The notes under the pieces: model-generated
What the model saw: the letters and a program-made list of their open reading frames with translations, nothing else
The model's database searches: none
Told to the model about the DNA's origin: nothing
Shown: in pieces, positions 1-5,824 of the stretch
How positions within the stretch are numbered: the first letter of the stretch is position 1
Layout: each line of letters begins with the position of its first letter
Source of the DNA: Gammaproteobacteria bacterium
GTDB taxonomy: Bacteria; Pseudomonadota; Gammaproteobacteria; BMS3Bbin11
Direction of reading: 5' to 3'
Assembly: GCA_030617565.1 (NCBI GenBank)
Contig: JAUWVE010000080.1
Span: forward strand, 1 to 7,198
Length of the DNA: 7,198 bases
Translations under genes and position numbers: made by a program

Positions 1-2862
1 ACAAACGATGTCCGTTTCAGAACGGAGAATGACTTTGAAATTCATGATATACGCGTCTGCATACAGGACAGTCGGGTATTGAATGATCCGCGACGACCAA
101 AACTCTACAGCAGCCAGCAGTATTTTCGTTCAACAAAGGAAATGGCAGAACTGTTTGCGGATATACCGGAAGCGATAGAAAACACTTACCACATTGCCAT
201 GCGTTGCAATTGCCGGTTGACGCTGGGTAAAAACTTCATGCCGGAGTTTCCTGTTGCCGAAGGCCAGGACGTCAATCAGGTGCTCATTGATGATTCAAAT
301 GACGGGCTGAAAGAGATACTGAAAAAAGTTCCACAAGATGTAGACCGGGGGCCCTATCAGGAGCGTCTCGATATGGAGCTGGATGTCATCACAGGCATGG
401 GCTTTCCCGGCTATTTCCTGATCGTTGCCGACTTTATTCGCTGGGCCAAGGATCACGATATACCTGTTGGACCGGGGCGTGGTTCCGGTGCCGGATCACT
501 GGTGGCCTATTGCCTGGGGATTACCGAACTAGATCCAATTGAACATGGCCTGCTGTTCGAGCGCTTCCTGAATCCGGAACGTGTCTCGATGCCTGATTTC
601 GATATCGATTTCTGTATGGATAAACGTGATCGGGTGATTGAGTATGTTACTCAGCACTATGGTGCCGACAAGGTCTCACAAATTATCACTTACGGCACCA
701 TGGCCGCGCGTGCAGTGGTACGGGATGTCGGGCGGGTGATGGATGTTGGTTTTGGCTTTGTCGACCAGCTGGCCAAGATGATTCCCGGAGAACCGGGGAT
801 GACCTTGACGAGGGCAATTGAATCAGAAAAAGAACTGCGTGAAAAAATTGAACAGGATGATGATGTACGTGAATTAATCTCCCGTGCACGATCGCTGGAA
901 GGGATGGCCAGAAATGCCGGCAAGCATGCCGGTGGTGTGGTCATCGCACCCACGGCATTGACCGACTTTACTGCCCTGTATTGTGAACAGGGTGTCACCC
1001 AGATGGTGACCCACCTGGATATGAAAGATGTAGAAGCGGTAGGCCTGGTGAAGTTTGATTTCCTGGGTCTGCGGACACTGACTATCATCGATAACGCCTT
1101 GAAAACGGTAAACCGCTTGCGTGAAAAAAATTCGCAGCCGCTGATGACACTGGAAGATATTGACCTCAGCGATAAAAAAACATTCAAGTTGATTCGGGCC
1201 TGCGGGACTACGGCTGTTTTCCAGCTCGAATCCAGTGGCATGAAAGATGTTATCAAGAAGCTGCAGCCAGATAACTTTGACGATATGGTTGCGGTGGTTG
1301 CCTTATACCGTCCAGGGCCGCTGGGTTCGGGCATGGTTGATACCTTCATAGAACGTAAGCACGGGCGTGAAAAAATTATCTATCCACATCCGTTGCTGGA
1401 AGAAATACTCAAACCTACCTACGGCGTGATTGTTTACCAGGAACAGGTAATGCAGATCGCCCAGGTACTTGCCTCGTTCACTTTAGGTGCGGCGGATATG
1501 CTGCGTCGTGCGATGGGTAAGAAGATCGCAGAAGAAATGGCGAAACAGCGCGAGAATTTCCGTGCCGGCGCTGAAAAAAATGGTATTGATACCAAACAGG
1601 CAGACAGTATCTTCGATTTGATGGAGGAATTCGCCAAGTACGGCTTCAATAAATCACATTCCGCCGCCTACGCGCTGGTTTCATTCCAGACCGCCTGGTT
1701 CAAAGCGCATTACCCGGCGATGTTCCTGGCCTCAACCTTGTCGGCGGATATGGAAAAAACCGAAAAAGTCGTTACATTAATAGCCGAATGCCGGGACATG
1801 GAGTTAACGGTACAGCCACCGGATGTGAATAGCTCCGGTTATTCCTTCGAGGCAAGCTCAGAGGATACGATTGTCTATGGTCTTGGTGCGATCAAGGGCA
1901 TAGGGCAGGCGGCGATAGAAGAAATAACGCGTGCGCGGGAAGAAAAAGGCCAGTTCAGTGACCTGTATGATTTTTGTCGTGCACTGGATTTGAAGAAAGT
2001 GAACCAGCGTACTTTAGAGACGCTGATAGGTGCGGGTGCGCTGGATCAAATGGGTGTACACCGTGCAGCCCTGATGGCGAACCTGGCCAATGCCATGTCC
2101 TTGTCGGGGCAGGAGCTTAGAAATCGTGCAGCAGGACAGGATGACTTATTTGGCGGCAGTGATGTACTGGATCTGGATATCGACTGGATAGAGGTTGCAG
2201 AATATTCAGAGGATGAACGCCTTAAAAGGGAAAAAAAGCATCTGGGGCTGTACCTGACCGGGCACCCGATGAATCAATATCACAGGGAACTGAGTAATTT
2301 TATCAGTTGCAGCTTGAGCGATGTTGAGTCGGCAGAGGGAAAGCAGGTAACGATAGCGGGTCTGATTATTGCCATGCGTACACGCAATACGCGTCGTGGT
2401 CGAATGGCAATTTTGACTCTGGATGACCAGTCTGCCTGGCTGGAAATCCCCATTTACTCAGAACTCTATGAAAGCAATAAACAATTATTACAGGAAGACA
2501 GGCTGGTCATCATCAGCGGCAAGGCTGGCTATGACGATTATACCGGCGGCACCCGGGTCACCGCAGAGCGTATTCATGACATGGATTCTGCCCGCGAGAC
2601 ATTTGCTACCGACCTGCGTATTACCTTGAAAAAGAAAGTAGAAGACGCTGTTGAAAGTCTGCAGGTCGCATTGCAGCCGGTAAAAGGTGGTTCCACACCA
2701 GTCATTATTGATTATATGAATGAAGAGGCCAGAGCCAGCATCCACCTGCCGCGTGAATGGTGTGTACACCCCTCAGCCAGGTTGCTGGATGAATTAAATA
2801 AACTCAACGTCGTCAGTAAGGCCGTATGTGAATACAATGCTGCCGGGGCGCGTATGAATTGA
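1..2862 (+). CDS. dnaE: DNA polymerase III alpha subunit, 5'-truncated by the window edge
   Basis: Catalytic subunit of the replicative polymerase, which extends primers as part of the Pol III core and is held on DNA by the beta clamp. The frame is open from base 1 (TNDVRF..., a conserved DnaE stretch), so the TTG at 79 is an internal Leu codon and not a start. The visible part is 953 residues. Alignment by eye to E. coli DnaE (1160 aa) puts the first residue near 200, so most of the N-terminal PHP domain lies outside. Visible residues: VGPGRGSGAGS about 156-166; palm motif MPDFDIDF with catalytic Asp201 and Asp203 (E. coli D401/D403); third catalytic Asp353 in VKFDFLGLR; FNKSHSAAYA in the fingers; a beta-clamp-binding pentapeptide QDDLF at 713-717 (E. 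coli QADMF); an OB-fold from about 782 (VTIAGLIIAMR, LTLDDQ); then the C-terminal tail. All polymerase motifs are intact, with no frameshift. The stop is TGA, 76 bp before accA. Identification is close to certain; the 5' end is unknown. Confidence 0.98.
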   Translation, partial: TNDVRFRTENDFEIHDIRVCIQDSRVLNDPRRPKLYSSQQYFRSTKEMAELFADIPEAIENTYHIAMRCNCRLTLGKNFMPEFPVAEGQDVNQVLIDDSNDGLKEILKKVPQDVDRGPYQERLDMELDVITGMGFPGYFLIVADFIRWAKDHDIPVGPGRGSGAGSLVAYCLGITELDPIEHGLLFERFLNPERVSMPDFDIDFCMDKRDRVIEYVTQHYGADKVSQIITYGTMAARAVVRDVGRVMDVGFGFVDQLAKMIPGEPGMTLTRAIESEKELREKIEQDDDVRELISRARSLEGMARNAGKHAGGVVIAPTALTDFTALYCEQGVTQMVTHLDMKDVEAVGLVKFDFLGLRTLTIIDNALKTVNRLREKNSQPLMTLEDIDLSDKKTFKLIRACGTTAVFQLESSGMKDVIKKLQPDNFDDMVAVVALYRPGPLGSGMVDTFIERKHGREKIIYPHPLLEEILKPTYGVIVYQEQVMQIAQVLASFTLGAADMLRRAMGKKIAEEMAKQRENFRAGAEKNGIDTKQADSIFDLMEEFAKYGFNKSHSAAYALVSFQTAWFKAHYPAMFLASTLSADMEKTEKVVTLIAECRDMELTVQPPDVNSSGYSFEASSEDTIVYGLGAIKGIGQAAIEEITRAREEKGQFSDLYDFCRALDLKKVNQRTLETLIGAGALDQMGVHRAALMANLANAMSLSGQELRNRAAGQDDLFGGSDVLDLDIDWIEVAEYSEDERLKREKKHLGLYLTGHPMNQYHRELSNFISCSLSDVESAEGKQVTIAGLIIAMRTRNTRRGRMAILTLDDQSAWLEIPIYSELYESNKQLLQEDRLVIISGKAGYDDYTGGTRVTAERIHDMDSARETFATDLRITLKKKVEDAVESLQVALQPVKGGSTPVIIDYMNEEARASIHLPREWCVHPSARLLDELNKLNVVSKAVCEYNAAGARMN

Positions 2863-2872
2863 GCGCTGCCCT

Positions 2873-2901
2873 TTATCCTTAGATCGGTATAGCGTTATAC
2901 T
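2873..2901 (+). promoter_or_regulatory. candidate accA promoter in the dnaE-accA gap
   Basis: The -10-like hexamer TATACT (2896-2901) matches the sigma-70 consensus at 5 of 6 positions. Seventeen bases upstream is a weak -35, TTATCC (2873-2878, 3 of 6). Initiation about 7 bases beyond the -10 would give a 5' leader of roughly 30 nt before the accA ATG. No terminator follows dnaE, so read-through from dnaE is also likely, and this promoter may only supplement it. Called by eye from consensus resemblance. Confidence 0.35.
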
Positions 2902-2938
2902 TCCACCCGACTATTTATCTTTACTGCTGGAACTATAG

Positions 2939-3901
2939 ATGAACCTCAACTTTCTCGATTTCGAGCAACCTATTGCCGAACTTGAAGCCAAGATAGACGA
3001 ATTGCGTCATGTTGGCATCACCAGCGATGTCAGTCTGACCGATGAAGTGGCGCGTCTGCACAGTAAGAGCATCAAACTGACAGAATCGATATTTTCTTCA
3101 TTGACACCGTGGCAGGTGTCGCAGCTTGCCCGTCATCCTCAGCGTCCCTACACGCTTGAATATATCGACAGGGTATTTACAGATTTTCAGGAATTACATG
3201 GCGATCGTATGTTTTCTGATGATCCTGCAATAGTTGGTGGCCTGGCGCGTCTGGAAGGACGTCCGGTAATGGTGATTGGGCATCAGAAAGGGCGTGATAC
3301 GAAGGAAAAGGTGTACCGGAACTTTGGTATGCCAAGACCCGAGGGATATCGCAAAGCGATGAGATTGATGGAGATGGCAGAGCGTTTCCATCTGCCGCTG
3401 TTGACTTTTATAGACACCCCCGGTGCCTACCCAGGTGTTGATGCAGAAAAACGGGGTCAGAGCGAGGCCATTGCGCGCAATTTGTTTGTTATGTCTGATT
3501 TGAAAACCCCCATTATTTCGACGGTGATTGGTGAAGGGGGGTCGGGTGGTGCGCTGGCAATCGGCGTTTGTGACCGGCTTTTGATGTTTCAATATTCGAC
3601 CTATTCGGTAATTTCACCGGAAGGCTGTTCAACTATCCTGTGGAAGAGCGCCGATAATGCCGCAGATGCCGCAGATGTGATGGGATTGACAGCGCAACGA
3701 CTGCAGGAGCTGAGCCTGATTGATGAGATCATCGAGGAGCCGTTGGGTGGGGCGCACCGTGATGCTGACCTGGCCGCTGATAATCTACGCAAGGCGCTGG
3801 TGAAAAATCTCGATGCCCTGGATGCGATGACGATACCTGAGCTGCAGGAGAAACGTTATCACCGCTTACGCCAGTACGGTGTCGATAATTTCCAGGAATA
3901 G
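2939..3901 (+). CDS. accA: acetyl-CoA carboxylase, carboxyltransferase subunit alpha
   Basis: AccA pairs with AccD in an alpha2beta2 carboxyltransferase that moves the carboxyl group from carboxybiotin on AccB to acetyl-CoA. The product is malonyl-CoA, the committed step of fatty-acid synthesis in the cytoplasm. The 320-residue product is essentially family length (E. coli 319) and matches E. coli AccA along its length. It starts MNLNFLDFEQPIAELEAKID, followed by a helical N-terminal region. Next are ARHPQRPYTLEY (about 64-75) and GHQKGRDTKEK (114-124). The crotonase-like core includes FIDTPGAYPG (157-166), the glycine-rich GEGGSGGALA (198-207) and YSVISPEGC (222-230). The ATG is supported by the conserved N-terminus and by a modest GGA Shine-Dalgarno core (2929-2931), 7 nt upstream. 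It follows dnaE by 76 bp and precedes tilS by 19 bp; the dnaE-accA pairing is conserved in gammaproteobacteria. No missing motif or disruption seen. Confidence 0.98.
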   Translation: MNLNFLDFEQPIAELEAKIDELRHVGITSDVSLTDEVARLHSKSIKLTESIFSSLTPWQVSQLARHPQRPYTLEYIDRVFTDFQELHGDRMFSDDPAIVGGLARLEGRPVMVIGHQKGRDTKEKVYRNFGMPRPEGYRKAMRLMEMAERFHLPLLTFIDTPGAYPGVDAEKRGQSEAIARNLFVMSDLKTPIISTVIGEGGSGGALAIGVCDRLLMFQYSTYSVISPEGCSTILWKSADNAADAADVMGLTAQRLQELSLIDEIIEEPLGGAHRDADLAADNLRKALVKNLDALDAMTIPELQEKRYHRLRQYGVDNFQE

Positions 3902-3920
3902 CGCCGCAGCCAGGCGATAA

Positions 3921-5303
3921 ATGTCTGTGCCTGCTAATTTCTCTGCCGTCAGCCTCAGGCAGGTTCTGCATGATCAGCTTTCTGTAAACAAGAACAGTGC
4001 TGTCTACGTTGCCTTTAGCGGCGGTCTGGATTCGCATGTTCTATTACATGTGCTTTCCAGCCTGGCATCTGATTACCCATTCTCGCTTAAAGCCATCCAC
4101 ATTGATCATTCTCTGCAGGGGCAATCAGCCGCCTGGGCAGACCATTGTCAGCAGGTGTGTGATGGCTTGTCTGTGCCGCTTACTACCAGAACGCTTAACA
4201 TATATCAGAATAAGGGTGAGAGCATTGAGGCGGCGGCCAGAGATGCGCGCTATGCTGCATTGGCTGAGTGTCTGCCGGAAGGCGGTTTGTGCATGACTGC
4301 TCAGCACAGGAATGATCAGACCGAAACGCTATTGCTGCAGTTGTTGCGCGGTGCAGGGGTGCATGGGCTGGCGGCAATGCCTGCCAGTAAAAACTTTTCT
4401 ACGGGTCGATTGTTGAGGCCGCTATTGGCTTTTACGCGTGATGACCTGCTGGATTATGCCAACAGACACAAGCTGGTCTGGATAGAAGACCCGAGTAATC
4501 AGGACAGTAGATTCGATAGAAACTTTCTGCGCAATGAAGTATTGCCTGTTTTACGAGGGCGATGGCCGGGGATGGATAAAAGTCTATCGCGCAGTGCGCG
4601 TCACGCGGCCTCGGCGGCGACTATGCTGGATGAAATGGCCAGCTCAGATCTACTTTATTGCGAGGTCGCCAGTAACCATTTTTTCCCTCCATGCATTGCC
4701 TGTCTGAATGCCGAGTTACTGGCCGGGCTGTCACCCACACACCGTGCAAATGCGCTGCGCTACTGGGTACGGATGAATGGCTTTGCGGTACCCGGCGATG
4801 AGCGGATTCAAACCCTGATCCAGTTACTTGAGGAATCATCAGCTAAGGGCAGTGTGAACTGGTCTGGGGGTGAAATCAGACTGGATAACAAAATGCTATG
4901 GTTATGTGATAAGTCCGATGACGGCCACCCGGCTATCGATGGATTTCTAGACTGGGTTCTGCCTGCGCCTCTACAGTTTCAGAATTTCCAGCTACAGGCA
5001 ACAAAGGTGAGGGGAGAGGGGCTGGCAATATCCTTGCTCGAAGATTTTGCCTTACGGGTTGGCTTTCGCGCAGGAGGTGAACAGTGTCGTATGCCTGGTG
5101 ATCACGGCAGCAAGCCACTGAAGACGCTATTCCAGGATCTTTCCATACCCTCATGGGTACGTGGCGGCGTACCGCTGGTTTTTCTCGATGACGAGCTGAT
5201 CGCCGTGTCATCGTTCTGGAGCAACCCCCATTACTTGCCCGCCCCGGACGAAGAGGGCTACGTATTCTCGGTTCACCATATAGGGCTTGATGACCAAAAA
5301 TAG
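3921..5303 (+). CDS. tilS: tRNA(Ile)-lysidine synthetase
   Basis: TilS uses ATP and lysine to convert cytidine 34 of the CAU-anticodon isoleucine tRNA to lysidine. The tRNA then reads AUA as Ile and is charged by IleRS; the enzyme is normally essential. The 460-residue product has the N-type ATP pyrophosphatase P-loop SGGLDS (33-38), then HIDHSLQ (60-66), TAQHRNDQTET (126-136) and EDPSNQDSRFDRNFLRNEVLP (189-209). It ends with a TilS_C-type domain, GFRAGGEQCRMPG...LKTLFQDLSIPSWVR...LVFLDDELIAV (about 381-429). It is a little longer than E. coli TilS (432 aa). In the HxxDDQxET motif the first Asp is Asn131, a conservative change. The ATG lies 19 bp after accA with an AGG core 6 nt upstream, which suggests translation from a shared accA-tilS mRNA. 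AUA codons occur throughout the neighbouring genes, so the enzyme should be needed. No terminator with a T-run follows directly. Confidence 0.97.
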   Translation: MSVPANFSAVSLRQVLHDQLSVNKNSAVYVAFSGGLDSHVLLHVLSSLASDYPFSLKAIHIDHSLQGQSAAWADHCQQVCDGLSVPLTTRTLNIYQNKGESIEAAARDARYAALAECLPEGGLCMTAQHRNDQTETLLLQLLRGAGVHGLAAMPASKNFSTGRLLRPLLAFTRDDLLDYANRHKLVWIEDPSNQDSRFDRNFLRNEVLPVLRGRWPGMDKSLSRSARHAASAATMLDEMASSDLLYCEVASNHFFPPCIACLNAELLAGLSPTHRANALRYWVRMNGFAVPGDERIQTLIQLLEESSAKGSVNWSGGEIRLDNKMLWLCDKSDDGHPAIDGFLDWVLPAPLQFQNFQLQATKVRGEGLAISLLEDFALRVGFRAGGEQCRMPGDHGSKPLKTLFQDLSIPSWVRGGVPLVFLDDELIAVSSFWSNPHYLPAPDEEGYVFSVHHIGLDDQK

Positions 5304-5323
5304 CACCAAAATCAAAATCTCTC

Positions 5324-5351
5324 ACCACAGAGGACACGGAGGGCACAGAGG
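5324..5351 (+). repeat. left outer inverted repeat (CACAGAGG-type)
   Basis: This 28-bp repeat is itself a short tandem array of about three 9-bp units: CACAGAGGA (5326-5334), CACGGAGGG (5335-5343) and CACAGAGG (5344-5351), preceded by AC. It is followed by a T-run (5352-5356). Its partner lies inverted at 5682-5709. I recognise similar CACAGAGGACACAGAGG sequences as dispersed repeats in many unrelated bacterial genomes. When translated they yield artefactual peptides such as HRGHRGHGGK, which appears here on the minus strand. Confidence 0.85.
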
Positions 5352-5415
5352 TTTTTATGTTGGCATATTCCTGATCAAATATTGGAGTTGAAGCAGAAAC
5401 TCAGTGATGCATTAC

Positions 5416-5424
5416 ATTTAGCAG
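5416..5424 (+). repeat. left 9-bp target-site duplication
   Basis: ATTTAGCAG directly abuts the left terminal repeat of the MITE-like element. It is repeated exactly and in the same orientation at 5660-5668, directly abutting the right terminal repeat. Such adjacency is the expected footprint of transposase-mediated insertion. Confidence 0.8.
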
Positions 5425-5507
5425 CACTGCTGTCCCATAAATATAGAATGTAAGTCAGTTAAGTTATTGCAGAAACAAGCAAAAGGCTTTAAAGAAGGAA
5501 TAGAGGC

Positions 5508-5552
5508 ATGAATTTTCAAATTATTACTCAAGGCCATTCCTTCTCCCCTTGA
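5508..5552 (+). pseudogene. possible transposase 5' remnant, 14 codons
   Basis: An ATG at 5508 has a strong Shine-Dalgarno sequence, AAGGAA (5495-5500), with a 7-nt spacer, and lies 83 bp inside the left end of the MITE-like element. That spacing is typical of insertion-sequence transposase genes. The frame reads MNFQIITQGHSFSP and stops at TGA (5550-5552) within the loop of the first REP-like hairpin. The first codons precede the REP sequence, which suggests that a longer gene was cut where the repeats begin. The peptide is too short to identify, and the frame could be chance. Confidence 0.35.
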
Positions 5553-5573
5553 GGGAGAAGGCCAGGATGAGGG
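5539..5573 (+). repeat. REP-like unit A (hairpin plus tail)
   Basis: A perfect 9-bp stem, CCTTCTCCC (5539-5547) with GGGAGAAGG (5553-5561), encloses a 5-nt loop. It is followed by a GC-rich tail, CCAGGATGAGGG (5562-5573). The tail and stem match the reverse complement of unit B (11 of 14 bases over the stretch ending GATGAGGG or GGTGAGGG). The pair is therefore one repeat family in opposite orientations, like a BIME. Motifs of the type CCCTCACCCTAACCCTCTCCC are common as dispersed intergenic repeats in proteobacteria. Confidence 0.8.
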
Positions 5574-5591
5574 GGCTGATAAATCAGCCCC
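5572..5591. repeat. hairpin between the two REP-like units
   Basis: GGGGCTGAT (5572-5580) and ATCAGCCCC (5583-5591) form a perfect inverted repeat around AA; in RNA an 8-bp stem with a TAAA loop is likely. It overlaps the end of unit A. No T-run follows (TTACC), so it does not look like an intrinsic terminator. Confidence 0.8.
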
Positions 5592-5606
5592 TTACCTACT
5601 CGGTTT

Positions 5607-5640
5607 CCCTCACCCTAACCCTCTCCCAAAGGGAGAGGGG
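5607..5640 (-). repeat. REP-like unit B (inverted copy)
   Basis: The tail CCCTCACCCTAA (5607-5618) precedes a perfect 9-bp stem, CCCTCTCCC (5619-5627) with GGGAGAGGG (5631-5639), around an AAA loop. Read on the minus strand it has the same hairpin-then-tail order as unit A. The two units face each other across about 33 bp that include the central hairpin. Confidence 0.8.
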
Positions 5641-5646
5641 ATTTTA
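5619..5646 (+). terminator. possible weak terminator from REP unit B
   Basis: The 9-bp GC-rich hairpin of unit B is followed by GATTTTA, a short and interrupted T-run. It is the only hairpin in the gap with T residues behind it on the + strand, so it may end accA-tilS transcripts before pyrG. The T-run is poorer than in a standard intrinsic terminator and starts two bases after the stem. Confidence 0.3.
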
Positions 5647-5659
5647 TGGGACAGCAATG

Positions 5660-5668
5660 ATTTAGCAG
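5660..5668 (+). repeat. right 9-bp target-site duplication
   Basis: An exact copy of ATTTAGCAG (5416-5424) in the same orientation, directly next to the right terminal inverted repeat of the MITE-like element. Confidence 0.8.
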
Positions 5669-5681
5669 ATAATATTCTTTT

Positions 5682-5709
5682 CCTCCGTGTCCTCTGTGTC
5701 CTCTGTGGT
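5682..5709 (-). repeat. right outer inverted repeat (CACAGAGG-type)
   Basis: On the minus strand this reads ACCACAGAGGACACAGAGG followed by ACACGGAGG. It differs from the left copy (5324-5351) at 3 of 28 positions and has the same 9-bp internal period. An eight-base A-run (5710-5717) follows on the + strand, mirroring the T-rich or A-rich flanks often beside such repeats. Confidence 0.85.
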
Positions 5710-5745
5710 AAAAAAAAGACTTTGAACTTGAAACTAATGTTCTGA

Positions 5746-5774
5746 TTGTGAAGTGTGGGCGGCTTTGGTATGCT
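5746..5774 (+). promoter_or_regulatory. candidate pyrG promoter with extended -10
   Basis: A -35-like TTGTGA (5746-5751, 4 of 6) is separated by 17 bp from a -10-like TATGCT (5769-5774, 4 of 6). The -10 is preceded by TGG (5766-5768), which fits the TGn extended -10 motif and compensates for the weak hexamers. Transcription would begin about 5781-5783, within CCG, leaving a leader of roughly 43 nt. The nearest alternative -35 sequences, TTGAAC (5722) and TTGAAA (5728), have no good -10 at the right distance. Confidence 0.45.
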
Positions 5775-5780
5775 TTTCTC

Positions 5781-5824
5781 CCGTTCGGGGAACAGTCCCC
5801 GCACACTAACTCCTGAACGGTGAA
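5781..5824 (+). promoter_or_regulatory. structured pyrG leader, possible translational control
   Basis: CCGTTC (5781-5786) is exactly complementary to GAACGG (5815-5820), which lies just before the pyrG ATG at 5825. Between them CGGGGA (5786-5791) and TCCCCG (5796-5801) can form a nested 6-bp hairpin with an ACAG loop. The closing stem would cover the ribosome-binding region, where the only Shine-Dalgarno-like sequence is a weak ACGG/GGTGA at 5817-5823. The 5' arm coincides with the predicted transcript start. The structure is read from complementarity; the regulatory role is inferred. Confidence 0.4.

Larger units (their letters stand above)
5425..5659. mobile_element. MITE-like non-autonomous element, 235 bp
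   Basis: The left end is CACTGCTGTCCCATAAA (5425-5441). The reverse complement of the right end (5643-5659) is CATTGCTGTCCCATAAA, so the terminal inverted repeats match at 16 of 17 positions. The exact direct repeat ATTTAGCAG abuts both ends (5416-5424 and 5660-5668), as expected for a 9-bp target duplication. There is no transposase gene. The left part holds a ribosome-binding site and a 14-codon frame beginning MNFQ, possibly the remnant of a transposase start. The right part is two inverted REP-like hairpin units, with the second ending almost at the right terminal repeat. A 9-bp duplication and termini starting with CA would be compatible with an IS4-like parent, but I cannot name the family from sequence alone. 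I infer a deleted insertion sequence, or a MITE that carries or was invaded by REP sequences. Confidence 0.8.
5324..5709. repeat. composite repeat nest filling the tilS-pyrG gap
   Basis: The 521-bp gap between tilS and pyrG contains no credible gene. Most of it is this block, bounded by inverted 28-bp repeats (5324-5351 and 5682-5709) that match at 25 of 28 positions after reverse complementation. A 235-bp MITE-like element (5425-5659) with a 9-bp target duplication sits inside. Removing that element and one copy of the duplication leaves a 142-bp sequence: two 28-bp inverted ends around an AT-rich 86-bp centre. I infer that this outer repeat was present first and the inner element inserted later. 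No convincing target duplication flanks the outer repeat, so whether it was ever mobile is unclear. The part of the gap before it (5304-5323) shows nothing notable; the part after it (5710-5824) holds the pyrG promoter region. Confidence 0.7.

Noticed and set aside
79..81. TTG at 79 as the dnaE start codon
   Set aside because: The frame is open from base 1, and the upstream 26 codons (TNDVRF...) match conserved DnaE sequence, so this is an internal Leu codon.
690..1349. 219-codon minus-strand frame inside dnaE, and other antisense frames in accA, tilS and pyrG
   Set aside because: They lie opposite strongly conserved coding sequence, have low-complexity Ser/Arg-rich products and resemble no family.
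2230..2238. A AAA AAG heptamer in dnaE, like the dnaX frameshift site
   Set aside because: A -1 shift would end within about 20 codons, before the OB-fold, and no clear downstream stem-loop was seen. Lys-rich codons explain it.
5006..5021. GGTGAGGGGAGAGGGG in tilS resembling the REP tail
   Set aside because: It is in frame as KVRGEGL within a continuous TilS sequence, lacks the hairpin partner and has the motif blocks in a different order. It is probably chance.
5324..5351. Short tandem 9-mers as a possible CRISPR fragment
   Set aside because: The units are contiguous and have no spacers, and no cas genes are near. It is a simple tandem and inverted repeat.
5508..5552. The 14-codon MNFQ frame as a functional leader peptide for pyrG
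   Set aside because: It lies within the MITE-like element, far from the pyrG start, with REP hairpins and a likely promoter between. A transposase remnant explains it better.
5572..5591. Central GC-rich hairpin as an intrinsic terminator
   Set aside because: The stem is strong but is followed by TTACC on the + strand and preceded by CCTCAT on the minus-strand reading, so no T-run is present on either side.
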